A stretch of 64,000 nt of DNA from Roseburia sp934320555 (GTDB taxonomy: Bacteria > Bacillota > Clostridia > Lachnospirales > Lachnospiraceae): contig CAKRFH010000001.1 in NCBI GenBank assembly GCA_934320555.1, positions 80,695-144,694 on the forward strand. The letters run 5' to 3'. A model generated the notes under the pieces. It searched no databases, was not told the DNA's origin, and was given only the letters and a program-made list of their open reading frames with translations. The stretch's first letter is position 1. The number at the start of each line of letters is the position of its first letter. Below, piece by piece: positions 45,842 to 54,569 of this stretch. A program made the translations under genes and the position numbers.

Positions 45842-48665
45842 GAATATAAAGGAGTTATTCCATGCTATTTTCAAGTCGCGGCTTCTGATCGTTGCCACCT
45901 TACTGGTGCTTCTGTTCGGAGTCCTGCTGGCACGGATGTTCCAGCTCCAGATCATAAACGGAGAAGAGTATCAGAACGATCATACATTGAGTATCGTCAA
46001 GGAACGCACCTTAAACAGTACGAGAGGGCGTATCTTAGACAGGAACGGGGAAGTGCTTGCCTACAATGAACTTGCTTATTCGGTTACTATTGAAGACAGC
46101 GGCTCCTACAGTTCCACCGATAAGAGGAACGAAACCCTGAATGCTGAGATTGCCGAGATCGTCACACATATTGAGAAGAACGGGGATACGATCAACAACT
46201 CGTTCCGTATCTCACAGAATGCGGATGGCAGCTACGAATATAATGTCAGCGGAACCTCTTTAAAGCGTTTTCTGGCAGACGTATTCGGCAAAGCGTCCTA
46301 CTCAGATCTGCAATTCGATAAAAAGCTTGGCTTCAACCAGGCAGAGGCAACCGCAGAGCAGGTAATGACTTACCTGAAAACAAACCGCTTCTCCGTCAGC
46401 GAAGATTACGAGGAAACACTCGCATACAAAATCGTCGTTGTCCGCTATGCCATGTCGGAGAACAGCTATCAGAAATATATTGCGACCACCATTGCAAGTA
46501 ATGTTTCCGAGGAAACAGTTGCCTATATCAGTGAGAATGCTTCCTCCTTACAGGGTGTGGAGATTGCGGATGATACAATCCGCAAATACAACGATCCGGA
46601 ATATTTTGCATCCATTATCGGATACACCGGAAAGATTTCCAACGAAGAATATGATACCTTATCTGCCGGAAATGACAATTACACCAGAAATGATGTTGTC
46701 GGAAAAGCCGGTATCGAGCAAGTGATGGACGAAACACTTCAGGGAACCAAGGGGTATGAGAAGCTTTATGTCGATTATCTTGGAAAAGAGATTAAGATCA
46801 TCGATAGAAAGGAGCCTTCTGCCGGAAATGATGTCTACCTTTCCATCGACCGGAATTTGCAGATTGCAGCCTACGACCTGTTAGAACAGGAGATTGCGGG
46901 AATTGTTTATTCCAACATTGAAAGCAGTGGCTCTGAATTGAATATTCCGATCACAGATGTTTATTTTGCACTGATCAACAACAGCGTGATCGATATCGAA
47001 GCGATGAAGGAAGATTCAGCTTCTGAGACAGAGCAGGAAGTCAACCAGATTTTTGAAGCGAGACAAAGTGTTGTCCAGAGTGCAGTAAACAGCCAGTTAA
47101 GCGGTGCTGACCCGACTGTCTTTTCCGCTGTGTCCGATGAGATGCAGGATGATATCACTTATATCCTCACAAGGCTCCGTGAAAATAAGGTTCTTTTAAG
47201 CAGTGCGATTGACAAAAGTGACAGTACCTATCAGTCCTGGCAGGCTGGTTCCATCAGTATCCAGGAATATTTAAGCTATGCGATCTCGCAGAACTGGATT
47301 GACATCACACAATTTACAATTGATGAGAAGTACTCAGATTCGACAGAAATTTACGATGCGTTGTGCCATTATATTATGGATGACATCACAACAGAGACCG
47401 GTTTCTCCAAGCTAGTATACAAGTATCTGATCCAGTCCGGTGCCATCAGCGGGAAGCAGCTGTGTCTGATTCTGTTCGATCAGGAAGCTCTTCCTTATGA
47501 TGCGGAAGATATTGCAGCCCTTACAAATAACACGGTAGGAGCTGTGAGCTTCTTAAAGGACAAGATCAAAAACCTTGAGATCACCCCGGCTCAGTTAGCC
47601 TTAGACCCGTGTTCCGGATCCTGTGTCATTACAGACACCAAAACAGGGGAGCTTTTAGCCCTTGTCAGCTATCCGGGATATGATAACAACAGGCTTGCCA
47701 ATACGGTCGATGCCAAATACTTTGCCAGCTTAAATACAGACCTGTCAAAGCCATTATATAACTATGCTACCCAGGAGCGCACTGCACCGGGTTCCACGTT
47801 CAAGATGGTTTCCTCAGTGGCTGGTCTTGCAACCGGCGTGATCACACCATCTACCCAGATCCAGGACAAAGGTGCCTACGAGAACGTCAGCAACCATCCA
47901 CGGTGCTGGGCATTAAACCACGGCTATACGCACGGTCTGATCAATGTATCCGAGGCGTTAAGGGATTCGTGTAACTACTTCTTCTATGAAGTAGGCTACC
48001 GGCTCAGCACGAACAATTACACAAGCAATTACAGCGATTCTACAGGTATTGCAAAGATCCGCGAATATGCGGGGCTTCTCGGTCTCGACGAGACAACCGG
48101 TGTTGAGATTGAAGAGAACGACCCGAAGATTGCCGACGAATTCCCGGTCATGGCTGCGATCGGACAGAGTAATAACAACTACACGACCGTACAGCTTGGC
48201 AGATATGTGACCGCGATTGCAAACGGAGGGACTGTTTACCAGTACACCTTATTAAATAAGGTCTGTGATTCCGATGGTAATCTGATCGAGGACTTCGAAC
48301 CGGAAATCCGCAACCAGGTGGATGTATTAGACAGTACCGGCTGGGACGCCATTCATACCGGAATGCGCATGGTAGTGGAGAATCTTTCAAACTTCGATGA
48401 TTTTCCGATTGAAGTTGCCGGAAAGACCGGTACGGCACAGCAGAGCCCGAACCGCCCGAACCACGCGCTGTTCGTCGGTTATGCCCCGTACAATGATCCT
48501 GAAATATCCATTGCGACACGTATCGCCTTCGGATACACCTCACACAATGCGGCCGAGTATGCGAAGAATGTATTTGCTTATTATTTTGGCACTGAGGATG
48601 CAGATGCCTTATTAAGCGGGCAGGCTGAAAATGTTGGAGATTCATCAAACAGCTTCAATGACTAA
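45834..48665 (+). CDS. Penicillin-binding protein 2 with large insertion
   Basis: This 943-residue class B transpeptidase cross-links peptidoglycan during elongation with RodA. It has one N-terminal membrane span (about 14-36) and a dimerisation motif RGRILDRNGEVLAYN. The transpeptidase catalytic STFK is near 654, SCN near 712 and KTGTA near 863. Between LSIDRNLQIAAYDLLEQEIAG (to about 355) and SGSCVITDTKTGELLALVSYPG (from about 592) lie some 220 extra residues, mostly acidic and Ser/Glu-rich, absent from standard PBP2. The TTG at 45834 is chosen because AAAGGAG lies 11 nt before it. Confidence 0.92.
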   Translation: MFKNIKELFHAIFKSRLLIVATLLVLLFGVLLARMFQLQIINGEEYQNDHTLSIVKERTLNSTRGRILDRNGEVLAYNELAYSVTIEDSGSYSSTDKRNETLNAEIAEIVTHIEKNGDTINNSFRISQNADGSYEYNVSGTSLKRFLADVFGKASYSDLQFDKKLGFNQAEATAEQVMTYLKTNRFSVSEDYEETLAYKIVVVRYAMSENSYQKYIATTIASNVSEETVAYISENASSLQGVEIADDTIRKYNDPEYFASIIGYTGKISNEEYDTLSAGNDNYTRNDVVGKAGIEQVMDETLQGTKGYEKLYVDYLGKEIKIIDRKEPSAGNDVYLSIDRNLQIAAYDLLEQEIAGIVYSNIESSGSELNIPITDVYFALINNSVIDIEAMKEDSASETEQEVNQIFEARQSVVQSAVNSQLSGADPTVFSAVSDEMQDDITYILTRLRENKVLLSSAIDKSDSTYQSWQAGSISIQEYLSYAISQNWIDITQFTIDEKYSDSTEIYDALCHYIMDDITTETGFSKLVYKYLIQSGAISGKQLCLILFDQEALPYDAEDIAALTNNTVGAVSFLKDKIKNLEITPAQLALDPCSGSCVITDTKTGELLALVSYPGYDNNRLANTVDAKYFASLNTDLSKPLYNYATQERTAPGSTFKMVSSVAGLATGVITPSTQIQDKGAYENVSNHPRCWALNHGYTHGLINVSEALRDSCNYFFYEVGYRLSTNNYTSNYSDSTGIAKIREYAGLLGLDETTGVEIEENDPKIADEFPVMAAIGQSNNNYTTVQLGRYVTAIANGGTVYQYTLLNKVCDSDGNLIEDFEPEIRNQVDVLDSTGWDAIHTGMRMVVENLSNFDDFPIEVAGKTGTAQQSPNRPNHALFVGYAPYNDPEISIATRIAFGYTSHNAAEYAKNVFAYYFGTEDADALLSGQAENVGDSSNSFND

Positions 48666-48687
48666 TTGCATAAGGAGGTCTTACTTC

Positions 48688-49494
48688 ATGGGTGAAGTAA
48701 TTACTTTCACTTCAGGAAAAGGCGGCGTTGGCAAGACAACCACTACAGCCAACGTCGGAGTCGGACTTTCACTCTCAGAGAAAAAAGTAATCCTTGTCGA
48801 CACGGACATCGGACTTCGGAATCTCGACGTGGTCATGGGATTGGAAAACCGGATCGTCTACAATCTGGTGGATATCCTCTCCGGAAAATGTCGTACAAAG
48901 CAGGCTGTGATCCGGGATCGGAATTATCCAAATCTTTCCATCATCCCTTCCGCATGTGTCAGGGAACACGAACCGATTGCGGTATCTGCGATGCAGCGGC
49001 TTGTTGCCGAGCTGAAGGAACGTTATGATTATGTTCTGATCGACAGCCCGGCTGGAATCGGAACCGGATTTGAACTGGCAACCTGCGCGGCAGACAAAGT
49101 CGTGGTCGTCACAACTCCGCAGGTATCTTCCGTACACGATGCGGACTGTGTCCTCCGGATCTTAAGGCGCAGAAAAGATCTTTCCCTGTTTTTACTCATC
49201 AATTCCTTCCGGAAGCAGATGGCAAAGGATGGGAATATGCTGCGGGTGGAAGATATCTGCGAACTTCTCCGTACGGACCTCTTAGGTGTTGTGTTAGAAG
49301 ATGATTCCATTGTCGTTTCCCAGAACCACGGGGAGAGCATCTTAGGGCACCGTTCCTGTTCCGAAGCGTGTTACCGCAATATATGCCGCCGGATCATGGG
49401 AGAGGATGTACCGGTTCCGGACTACCTGCATGAGAAGCGTTCTTTCTGGAAGCTTTCCTTTAAGAAAATGCCGGAGACTGCAGGAAAACATTAA
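48688..49494 (+). CDS. minD: Septum site-determining protein MinD
   Basis: This 268-residue deviant-Walker ATPase binds membrane when ATP-bound and positions the septum. The motif GKGGVGKTTTTANVG starts at residue 10, with VDTDIGLRNLDVVMGLENR and DSPAGIGTGF following. The C-terminus (FWKLSFKKMPE) resembles the amphipathic membrane-targeting helix. AAGGAGG fixes the ATG at 48688. It directly follows PBP2; minC is not between them. Confidence 0.96.
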   Translation: MGEVITFTSGKGGVGKTTTTANVGVGLSLSEKKVILVDTDIGLRNLDVVMGLENRIVYNLVDILSGKCRTKQAVIRDRNYPNLSIIPSACVREHEPIAVSAMQRLVAELKERYDYVLIDSPAGIGTGFELATCAADKVVVVTTPQVSSVHDADCVLRILRRRKDLSLFLLINSFRKQMAKDGNMLRVEDICELLRTDLLGVVLEDDSIVVSQNHGESILGHRSCSEACYRNICRRIMGEDVPVPDYLHEKRSFWKLSFKKMPETAGKH

Positions 49495-49517
49495 ATATCA
49501 ATTGGGAGTGTGTTTCT

Positions 49518-49739
49518 ATGATCAGAAAGAAATCAGTAACAGCTGCCAAAGAACGTCTGAAAGGAATGCTCCGCTATGAGGACAACCTGTTAGATGAAGA
49601 TACCATCCACAGCTTACAGAATGACATCCGGAGAGTGGTGGTCAAATATGTGGATGCGCAACCGGAAGATATTGAGATAAAAGTTATTTTGAAAGAATAC
49701 AAAAAGAGAGAGACAGAATGTTTAAACAGTACAAACTGA
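49518..49739 (+). CDS. minE: Cell division topological specificity factor MinE
   Basis: This 73-residue protein has the MinD-contact helix region (SVTAAKERLKGMLRYEDNLL) and a C-terminal dimerisation strand (DIEIKVILKEYKKRET). MinE drives MinD oscillation. The presence of MinE rather than DivIVA as partner is usual in clostridia. Its 3' end overlaps rodA by 22 nt. Confidence 0.9.
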   Translation: MIRKKSVTAAKERLKGMLRYEDNLLDEDTIHSLQNDIRRVVVKYVDAQPEDIEIKVILKEYKKRETECLNSTN

Positions 49740-50824
49740 AAAATTACAAGTTCATATTGGTACTTTATGTTGTTACCCTGACCGTGATCGGGATCCTGCT
49801 GATTGGAAGCGCGAAGCCATCTGTCCAGAACAAACAGATAATCGGTATGGTCTTAAGTCTTGCCATGATGCTCATTGTGTCTTTGATTGATTACAATTTT
49901 ATCCTGCGGTTCGCCTGGCTGATTTATCTGTTTATGGCTGGTATGCTTATACTTGTCATTGCAGTCGGGAAATCAGCCGGAGGCGCCCAGCGCTGGATCC
50001 AGTTTCCGGGTGGATTTCAGTTCCAGCCTTCCGAATTGGCAAAGATCCTGATCATTTTGTTTTTTGCCTATTTCTTCATGAAATACGAGGAGAAGCTGAA
50101 TACACCGAAAGTACTATTCGCTTCCTTTGCCCTGGCTGCGGTTCCGCTCGGTCTGATCGTCATGCAGCCGGATCTTTCGACCACAATTGTTACGACACTA
50201 ATTTTTGTTACCCTCTTGTTTGTTGCCGGATTAAGTTATAAAATAGTAGCAGGTGTGCTGTCCGTCAGCATACCATCGGCAATTATATTATTTACACTTC
50301 TGATCCAGGACAAGATTCCGTTTATCCGTCAGTATCAGCTGACCCGTATTATGGCATGGCTTTATCCGGAGGATTACCCGGCAGATGCCTATCAGCAGCA
50401 GAATGCGATCATGGCGATCGGTTCCGGGCAGCTATGGGGAAAAGGACTGAATAATACCGATGCCACCTCTGTCAAGAATGGTAATTTTATCCCTGAGCCG
50501 CAGACAGACTTTATCTTTGCTGTAGCGGGAGAGGAGCTCGGTTTTATCGGAACTGCTATTATTATAATTTTGTTGCTTTTCGTCACAATAGAGTGTATAT
50601 TAATTGCTAGGAAAGCAAGGGACACAGCTGGAAAGATGATCTGCTGTGGTTTTGCTGCTCTTGTAGGATTTCAAAGCTTAGTCAACATAGGCGTTGCAAG
50701 CGGGCTGCTTCCGAATACTGGTATTCCGCTTCCGTTCGTAAGCTATGGACTTACGTCCTTATTATCTTTATATATCGGAGTCGGACTAGTGCTAAATGTC
50801 GGGCTTCAGAAGAAAAAATATTAA
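49718..50824 (+). CDS. rodA: SEDS peptidoglycan glycosyltransferase RodA
   Basis: This 368-residue SEDS protein with ten membrane spans polymerises glycan strands with PBP2. Signatures are GGAQRWIQFPGGFQFQPSELAKI, GKGLNNTDATSVKNGNFIPEPQTDFIFAVAGEELGF (around residues 235-272) and TGIPLPFVSYGLTS. The start overlaps minE. The class (RodA rather than FtsW) follows from clustering with mreBCD and PBP2. Confidence 0.94.
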   Translation: MFKQYKLKNYKFILVLYVVTLTVIGILLIGSAKPSVQNKQIIGMVLSLAMMLIVSLIDYNFILRFAWLIYLFMAGMLILVIAVGKSAGGAQRWIQFPGGFQFQPSELAKILIILFFAYFFMKYEEKLNTPKVLFASFALAAVPLGLIVMQPDLSTTIVTTLIFVTLLFVAGLSYKIVAGVLSVSIPSAIILFTLLIQDKIPFIRQYQLTRIMAWLYPEDYPADAYQQQNAIMAIGSGQLWGKGLNNTDATSVKNGNFIPEPQTDFIFAVAGEELGFIGTAIIIILLLFVTIECILIARKARDTAGKMICCGFAALVGFQSLVNIGVASGLLPNTGIPLPFVSYGLTSLLSLYIGVGLVLNVGLQKKKY

Positions 50825-50842
50825 ACAGGAGGGAACCGCACA

Positions 50843-51238
50843 ATGAATATTGGACTTATTGCGCACGATTCAAAAAAGAAATTGATGCAGAACTTCTGCA
50901 TTGCATATAGAGGGATTCTCTGTAAGAATGAACTTTATGCAACCGGAACGACCGGCAGGCTGATTGAAGAGGTGACCAATCTGAATGTTCATAAATACCT
51001 GGCAGGACATCTGGGAGGATCCCAGCAGCTTGGGGCACAGATCGAACACAACGAGATCGATCTTGTCATCTTCTTACGTGATCCGCTGACACCGAAGTCT
51101 CATGAGCCGGATGTCAATAATGTTGTGAAGCTGTGTGATACACACAACATCCCGCTGGCAACCAATCTTGCAACCGCCGAACTTTTGATTCGAGCATTAG
51201 ACAGAGGAGACTTAGAGTGGCGTGAAATGTATAAATAA
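50843..51238 (+). CDS. mgsA: Methylglyoxal synthase
   Basis: This 131-residue enzyme converts dihydroxyacetone phosphate to methylglyoxal as an overflow bypass of lower glycolysis. GLIAHDSKKKLM, TGTTGRL, FLRDPLTPKSHEPDV and NIPLATNLATAELL are family marks, with the catalytic Asp in RDP. It follows rodA by 18 nt, the order commonly seen in clostridia. Confidence 0.96.
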   Translation: MNIGLIAHDSKKKLMQNFCIAYRGILCKNELYATGTTGRLIEEVTNLNVHKYLAGHLGGSQQLGAQIEHNEIDLVIFLRDPLTPKSHEPDVNNVVKLCDTHNIPLATNLATAELLIRALDRGDLEWREMYK

Positions 51239-52211
51239 AAGATTAAGACTGCTATGTCTTACCGGCATAGCAGCTGTTTTTATGTCTGGATGTGGTCAGA
51301 CAGCCGTAAGCTATGACAATCCCTATGATGTCTATGCGACAACCGCAGACCTAGGGTTATCTGGTACCGGGGAATGCGTGGAGCAGACTTATTTTTCTGA
51401 AAATCTCTGTGTGATTGACGACACGAATATCGGGACAGATGGCACGCATTCCAACGTAGCGGAAGGAGCCGGTGTCTTCAATCTTGCAACCGGTACCGTC
51501 AACTATGCTCAGAATATTTATGAGAAGCTGTATCCTGCCAGCACGACAAAGATCTTAACGGCTTACCTTGCACTCAAGTACGGTAACCTTGATGATCTTG
51601 TCACTGTGAGCGAATATGCAGCAAAGCAGGCTTCGGATTCGTCCGTATGTGGGCTGAAAGCAGGTGATGTGGTCTCCTTACGTGATCTGCTGTACGGAAT
51701 GATGCTTAAGAGCGGCAATGACGCGGCAATCGCGATTGCAGAGCATCTCTCCGGAAATGTGGAGGCATTCGCAGATCTGATGAACCAGGAGGCCAATGCT
51801 ATGGGTGCAACCAGATCCCATTTTGTGAACCCGAACGGACTGCCGGATGAGGATCACTACACATCCGTCTACGATCTGTACCTGATCTTCCAGAATGCCG
51901 TAAAGGATGACCGCTTTGTCGATATTATCAGCACGATGAGCTATGATACTTCCTATACCGATGCATCCGGCAATCCAGTGGAGAAGACGTGGGAGAATAC
52001 GAACCAGTATCTTGTCGGGAAAGAGACTCCACCGGATGGGATCACTGTCGTTGGCGGTAAAACAGGCACGACAGGTGCTGCCGGATACTGCCTCGTCCTG
52101 TATTCCACGAACAGTGCAGGACAGCCGATTGTATCAATTGTATTAAAAGCAGACTGCAAATCCAACTTATATTTACTGATGAATGAAATGTTGAACAGTT
52201 TTTCGAATTAA
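51222..52211 (+). CDS. Lipoprotein D-alanyl-D-alanine carboxypeptidase
   Basis: This 329-residue S11 peptidase trims terminal D-Ala from stem peptides. A lipobox (AVFMSGC, Cys near 24) after a basic N-terminus indicates a lipid-anchored protein. Catalytic motifs are STTK (in PASTTKILTAYLALKYG), SGN and KTGTT. The GTG start overlaps the end of mgsA by 17 nt. The usual C-terminal amphipathic anchor domain of DacA is missing, consistent with lipid anchoring instead. Confidence 0.9.
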   Translation: MKCINKRLRLLCLTGIAAVFMSGCGQTAVSYDNPYDVYATTADLGLSGTGECVEQTYFSENLCVIDDTNIGTDGTHSNVAEGAGVFNLATGTVNYAQNIYEKLYPASTTKILTAYLALKYGNLDDLVTVSEYAAKQASDSSVCGLKAGDVVSLRDLLYGMMLKSGNDAAIAIAEHLSGNVEAFADLMNQEANAMGATRSHFVNPNGLPDEDHYTSVYDLYLIFQNAVKDDRFVDIISTMSYDTSYTDASGNPVEKTWENTNQYLVGKETPPDGITVVGGKTGTTGAAGYCLVLYSTNSAGQPIVSIVLKADCKSNLYLLMNEMLNSFSN

Positions 52212-52214
52212 CAG

Positions 52215-52243
52215 TTGTATTTTATGTGCACATGTACTATAAT
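52215..52243 (+). promoter_or_regulatory. Sigma-A promoter for the P-loop protein gene
   Basis: TTGTAT at 52215-52220, a 17-nt spacer and TATAAT at 52238-52243, followed by a leader of about 60 nt with GGAGGAAA before the ATG. Confidence 0.75.
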
Positions 52244-52309
52244 TGATTTATAAAATTTACTGTTTTTATTCAAATTACATAAAGCAGGGAATATAAGGAG
52301 GAAACGGCA

Positions 52310-52732
52310 ATGATAGAAATTATATCCGGAGAAAAAGGCAAGGGCAAAACAAAAGAGTTACTGGCAAAGGTAAATCATGCAGTGGACGTTGCATCAGGCA
52401 ACATCGTATACTTAGACAAGAGTCAGAAGCATATGTACGAGCTGAATAATAAGGTTCGTCTGATCAACGTAATGGATTATCCAATTGAGAACTGTGATGA
52501 ATTCCTTGGTTTCTTATGTGGAATCGTTTCACAGGATCACGATCTCGAAGAGATGTATCTTGACAGTTTCCTCACCATCGCATCCATCAATACTGACGAT
52601 GAGATTGCACATGCGATTGAGAAGTTAGACGTTATCAGTGAGAAGTATAATGTCAAATTTATTTTAAGCGTTTCAAGAGATGAATCAAAGCTGCCAGAGT
52701 GTGCAAAAGCAAAAATTGTCATTTCCTTGTAA
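52310..52732 (+). CDS. Small P-loop protein, function unknown
   Basis: This 140-residue soluble protein opens with a Walker A motif (SGEKGKGKTKELLAK, residues 6-20). Later it has hydrophobic strands ending IKFILSVSR-like and AKIVISL, as in a minimal P-loop fold. A Walker B strand is not clear. It is single-domain and monocistronic, between its own promoter and a terminator. Related proteins are sometimes called twitching motility PilT by weak similarity; no pilus genes are nearby. Function unknown. Confidence 0.75.
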   Translation: MIEIISGEKGKGKTKELLAKVNHAVDVASGNIVYLDKSQKHMYELNNKVRLINVMDYPIENCDEFLGFLCGIVSQDHDLEEMYLDSFLTIASINTDDEIAHAIEKLDVISEKYNVKFILSVSRDESKLPECAKAKIVISL

Positions 52733-52741
52733 AAAGATAAG

Positions 52742-52772
52742 AGGAGCTGCCATGTGTGCAGCTCCTTTTTTT
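52742..52772 (+). terminator. Intrinsic terminator after the P-loop gene
   Basis: Nine-bp arms AGGAGCTGC (52742-52750) and GCAGCTCCT (52758-52766) with a 7-nt loop, followed by a T-run. Confidence 0.88.
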
Positions 52773-52781
52773 CTGTATTTT

Positions 52782-52991
52782 TTACATTTCCCCATTGTTG
52801 ATACGGCCAAAAAAGCTGATCGCATATAAGCCTCCGATTCCAACGAGGGCATAGATGATCCGTGACAGCCAGGAAAGATCCCCGAAGAGAAATGCCACCA
52901 GGTCAAACCGAAAGAAACCGATCAGCCCCCAGTTTACTGCGCCAACGATCACAAGTGTGAGTAATGTATAGTCCAGCCAATTTGTTTTCAT
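52782..52991 (-). CDS. DUF378 small membrane protein
   Basis: This 69-residue protein has two membrane helices. It contains the DUF378 pattern TLVIVGAVNWGLIGFF, then FDLVAFLFG and a second helix RIIYALVGIGGLYAI. The start at 52991 is set by AAAGGAG upstream on the minus strand. The family is found across bacteria with no known function. It is convergent with the P-loop gene and divergent from the HlyD-like gene. Confidence 0.88.
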   Translation of the reverse strand: MKTNWLDYTLLTLVIVGAVNWGLIGFFRFDLVAFLFGDLSWLSRIIYALVGIGGLYAISFFGRINNGEM

Positions 52992-53070
52992 GATTGTGTA
53001 CTCCTTTTGCCTTTTCTTTTTATTCTTTCCTTCTTTTTCGAATTTATACCGAATTATTTTTTTCGCAGCG

Positions 53071-53099
53071 TTGTTTTCTGTCCCCGAAAATGTTAAAAT
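53071..53099 (+). promoter_or_regulatory. Sigma-A promoter for the HlyD-like gene
   Basis: TTGTTT at 53071-53076, a 17-nt spacer and TAAAAT at 53094-53099. Transcription would begin near 53106, too close to the ATG at 53108 for a normal leader, supporting the later TTG start. Confidence 0.65.
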
Positions 53100-53152
53100 A
53101 AAATTCGATGTCACAACAAGCATCAGAAACGAGCGAAAGGACATGTTGTTTT

Positions 53153-54547
53153 TTGAAAAAGAATAAAAATGTCGTAAAATATAGAAAACCGCTGAATATC
53201 AATATTGGTGTGGTCGTTTTTATCATCATCTTTATTTATCTGGTGTTCAATGCCTTCACCTACCTGACAGAGGTGCACATCTCCCCTTATGAGGTCGAGC
53301 AGGGAACCATTGCCGTCAATAACGTTTACAACGGTCTGGCTCTGCGGAGTGAGAAGGTCTGTACGTCCGATTACAGCGGATCTGTCAATTATTATGTCAA
53401 AGAGGGATCTAAGATCGCTTATGGGGATCTGCTTTACTCCGTGGATGAGAGCGGGAATGTTGCCAGCATGATCAATGCCGCCAATCAGGACGGCACGAAG
53501 ATCGATGCAGATAACCTTGCGGAGATTGAAGACACCATTGAGGATTTCCAGTATGCTTACCAATCCGGGGACTTTTATCAGGTATACAGCTTCAAAGATA
53601 ATGTCAACGCTTCCCTGAATGAGGCACTCAGTATGAATGCCTTAAACAGCATTTCTGATTATGTCGCGACAGCGGAGGAAAACAATACATTCCACAAAGT
53701 CTATGCCACAGAGCCTGGTATCATCACCTACTATGTAGATGGCTATGAGAATGTTTCCACGGAGAACTTTACCTCTGATATGTTTGATGAGTCAAACTAT
53801 ACAAGACAGGACTTAAAAGCAGAACCGAGTACCTCCTCCGGAGGACAGGTATATAAACTGATCGACAGTGAACTTTGGAATATCATTCTTCCCATCCCGG
53901 AAGAGACTGCCACAGCCCTTGCGGATGATAACACGATCCGGATCCGTTTTCTGAAAGATTCCAAGGAAACTTATGCCACCTATACAATTACAAATCAGGG
54001 TGGACAGAATTATCTGATCCTGTCCTTAAAAAATGGCATGGTACGCTATGCATCTGAACGATATGTGGAAGTGGAGCTGCTTCTCTCCGAGGAAACCGGC
54101 CTTAAGATCCCAAATTCTGCTATTACAGAGAAAGCATTTTTCACAATCCCGGTCGATTATTTCATAAAGGGTGGAGATTCCGATAGTACAGGAATTCTCG
54201 TCGATCATGCCGACAAAGACGGAAATCATTCCTCTACATTCGTCTCCCCGACGATTTATTATGCGACGGATGATTTCTATTATATTGACAGTGAGTCTGT
54301 CTCGGCAGGGGATGTCCTCGTGAAGACCGATTCAAAGGATACTTATGTTGTCGGCAGCCAGACGGCCTCTTTACAGGGGGTATATAATATCAATAAGGGA
54401 TATGCCGTTTTCAAACAGATTGATATTCTGTATCAGAACGAAGAATATTCCATCGTAAAGACCGGCACCACCTTCGGTATCATGCAGTATGACCATATTG
54501 CGTTAGACGGTGGAAAAATTACAGAAAACCAGCTGATCAAGCAATAA
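53153..54547 (+). CDS. HlyD-like membrane-anchored protein
   Basis: This 464-residue protein has a basic N-terminus (KKNKNVVKYRKPLN), one membrane span (about 18-40) and a large external part. GTIAVNNVYNGLALRSEKV and GSVNYYVKEGSKIAYGDLLYSVDE form a lipoyl/HlyD-like half. The C-terminal half has SAITEKAFFTIPVDYFIKGG. No transporter gene is adjacent, so it may be a stand-alone envelope protein found near sepF in clostridia. The TTG at 53153 is preferred: GAAAGGA lies 11 nt upstream and the ATG at 53108 has no ribosome binding site. Function unknown. Confidence 0.78.
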   Translation: MKKNKNVVKYRKPLNINIGVVVFIIIFIYLVFNAFTYLTEVHISPYEVEQGTIAVNNVYNGLALRSEKVCTSDYSGSVNYYVKEGSKIAYGDLLYSVDESGNVASMINAANQDGTKIDADNLAEIEDTIEDFQYAYQSGDFYQVYSFKDNVNASLNEALSMNALNSISDYVATAEENNTFHKVYATEPGIITYYVDGYENVSTENFTSDMFDESNYTRQDLKAEPSTSSGGQVYKLIDSELWNIILPIPEETATALADDNTIRIRFLKDSKETYATYTITNQGGQNYLILSLKNGMVRYASERYVEVELLLSEETGLKIPNSAITEKAFFTIPVDYFIKGGDSDSTGILVDHADKDGNHSSTFVSPTIYYATDDFYYIDSESVSAGDVLVKTDSKDTYVVGSQTASLQGVYNINKGYAVFKQIDILYQNEEYSIVKTGTTFGIMQYDHIALDGGKITENQLIKQ

Positions 54548-54569
54548 AAAGAAAAGGAGAATAGATGTG

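Noticed and set aside
53108..53152. ATG at 53108 as start of the HlyD-like gene
   Set aside because: It lies about 2 nt after the expected transcription start and has no ribosome binding site; TTG at 53153 has one.
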